A program made the position numbers and the translations under genes. A DNA stretch of 7,244 bases, from assembly GCA_027323595.1 (NCBI GenBank), contig DAHWBL010000502.1, positions 1 through 7,244 of the forward strand. The letters run 5' to 3'. The stretch is from Acetobacteraceae bacterium. GTDB lineage: Bacteria; Pseudomonadota; Alphaproteobacteria; Acetobacterales; Acetobacteraceae. Positions 6,149 to 7,244 of the stretch are shown here, in pieces; within the stretch, counting starts at the first letter, position 1, and every line of letters starts with the position of its first letter. Under the pieces are notes generated by a model. That model did not search any database. It saw only the letters and a list, made by a program, of their open reading frames with translations, and was not told the DNA's origin.

Positions 6149-7244
6149 ATGGGCGCGATGGGGGGCGTGCTCACCGCCGGGCCCGCCGTGGCCACCGACC
6201 CGCCGCTCGCCTGCGCGCATTGCGGCGCGCCGAGCGGGCCGCACCGCTTCTGCTGCCCCGGCTGCGCGGCGGCGTTCGATGCCATCCACGCGCTCGGCCT
6301 GGGCAGCTACTACCGCGCCCGCGTGCTCGACCCCGCGCTGGCCCGCCCGCGCCCGAGCGATGACCACGCGGCCGACCTCGCGCGCTTCGTCACCGAGGCG
6401 GACGGGCGATGCACGCTGGTGCTGGCGCTGGACGGGCTGCAATGCGGCGCCTGTGTGTGGCTGATCGAAAGCGTGCTGGCGCGTGAGCCCGACCTGCTCG
6501 TCGGGCGGGTCAATTTGACCACGCGGCGGCTGAAGCTGGTCTGGCGCGGCGGGCCGGCGCGCGCCGGGGTGCTGGTCGGGCGCATCGCGGCACTCGGCTA
6601 CCGGCTGGTGCCGTTCGACCCGTCGTGCCTCGCCGCCGCGGACGACCGGCGGGGACGGGGGCTGCTGCGCGCGCTGGGGGTGGCCGGCTTTGCCGCCGGC
6701 AATGTGATGCTGCTGTCGCTGGGTGCCTGGATCGGGCTTGCCCAGGGCATGGGGCCGGGCACGCTGGCGCTGCTGCACTGGCTGTCGGCGCTGATCGCGC
6801 TGCCGGCGATCGCCTATGCCGGCATGCCGTTCTTCGCCTCCGCGTGGGCCGCGCTGCGCCATCGGCGCACCAACATGGATGTGCCGATCAGCGTTGGCGT
6901 CGTGCTGGTGACCGGGCTCAGTTTCGCCGAGACGCTGCGCGGCGGCCCGCACACCTATTTCGACAGCGCCGTCACGCTGGTCTTTTTCCTGCTGGTCGGC
7001 CGGGTGCTGGACCATCGCGCCCGCGGCGAGGCGCGCGCCACCGCCCAGCATCTGCTGATGCTGCGCGCCACCGAGGTTACCCGCGTCATGCCGGGTGGCG
7101 CCACCGAGCGCGTCGCGCAGGACCGCATCGCGCCGGGCGAGGTGATTCTGGTCGGCATGGGCGAACGCATCGGCGCTGACGGCATCATCGAACTTGGCAC
7201 CGCGCTGATCGACGCCGCGCTGATCACCGGCGAAAGCGTGCCGG
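6149..7244 (+). CDS. ccoI: Copper-translocating P-type ATPase for cbb3 assembly (CopA2/CcoI type), 3' end cut by window
   Basis: 365 codons are visible and the frame is still open at the right edge. The N-terminal region has a cysteine-rich motif CAHCG...FCCPGC (C22, C25, C35, C36, C39), typical of the metal-binding domain found at the start of CcoI/FixI. It is followed by an HMA-type domain with GLQCGAC (C99, C102). Membrane segments lie near residues 174-198, 207-232, 245-262 and 271-287, with the conserved RRTNMDVPISVG motif at 239-250. The actuator domain ends the window with ITGESVP (359-365). The CPC motif and the phosphorylated DKTGT lie beyond the edge and cannot be checked. Relatives export Cu(I) slowly to the periplasm for the CuB centre. 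The start at 6149, two bases after ccoH, has no clear ribosome-binding site; ATG 6158 is an alternative. Coupling to ccoH translation is likely. Confidence 0.94.
   Translation, partial: MGAMGGVLTAGPAVATDPPLACAHCGAPSGPHRFCCPGCAAAFDAIHALGLGSYYRARVLDPALARPRPSDDHAADLARFVTEADGRCTLVLALDGLQCGACVWLIESVLAREPDLLVGRVNLTTRRLKLVWRGGPARAGVLVGRIAALGYRLVPFDPSCLAAADDRRGRGLLRALGVAGFAAGNVMLLSLGAWIGLAQGMGPGTLALLHWLSALIALPAIAYAGMPFFASAWAALRHRRTNMDVPISVGVVLVTGLSFAETLRGGPHTYFDSAVTLVFFLLVGRVLDHRARGEARATAQHLLMLRATEVTRVMPGGATERVAQDRIAPGEVILVGMGERIGADGIIELGTALIDAALITGESVP

Noticed and set aside
6023..7051. 342-codon open frame on the - strand opposite ccoH and ccoI
   Set aside because: The low-complexity Gln/Arg/Ala/His composition and full overlap with ccoI, which has clear P-type ATPase motifs, mark it as a shadow.

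Overview
The window is GC-rich bacterial DNA with almost no non-coding space. It holds most of a cbb3-type (C-family) haem-copper oxidase locus: a small membrane-protein gene, then ccoN, ccoO, ccoQ, ccoP, ccoG, ccoH and the first part of ccoI, all on the + strand. A sulfite exporter TauE/SafE-family gene diverges from them on the - strand and runs off the left edge. The separate ccoNOQP and ccoGHI order, the alphaproteobacterial look of the proteins and the GC-rich codon use suggest an alphaproteobacterium. That placement is inference and I cannot name a family or genus.

Layout. Bases 1-569 (-) encode the N-terminal 189 residues of a TauE/SafE (DsbD_2/UreH-like) membrane protein. Bases 570-717 are the divergent intergenic region, with a 9-of-10 match to the FNR/FixK/Anr box at 603-616. 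Bases 718-921 encode a 67-residue two-helix membrane protein of unknown function that starts at GTG and overlaps ccoN by 8 bases. Then come ccoN (914-2392), ccoO (2394-3113), ccoQ (3123-3278), ccoP (3303-4175), ccoG (4189-5649), ccoH (5646-6146) and ccoI (6149 to the right edge). Gaps are from -8 to +24 bases and I see no internal terminator, so this reads as one transcription unit that continues rightward.

How the genes work together. CcoN carries the haem b and haem b3-CuB active site. CcoO and CcoP are membrane-anchored c-type cytochromes that bring electrons to it. CcoQ is the small single-helix subunit. CcoG (Fe-S protein with CxxxCP motifs), CcoI (CopA2-type copper ATPase) and CcoH supply copper and assemble the complex. 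The FNR-type box fits induction of a high-affinity terminal oxidase at low oxygen.

All metal-ligand residues I could check in CcoN, CcoO, CcoP and CcoG are present, so the oxidase looks functional. The core operon is ordinary. The parts most worth a second look are the uncharacterised small protein translationally linked to ccoN, and the divergent TauE/SafE-family gene that shares the regulatory region. I see no mobile element, CRISPR array, tRNA or rRNA.
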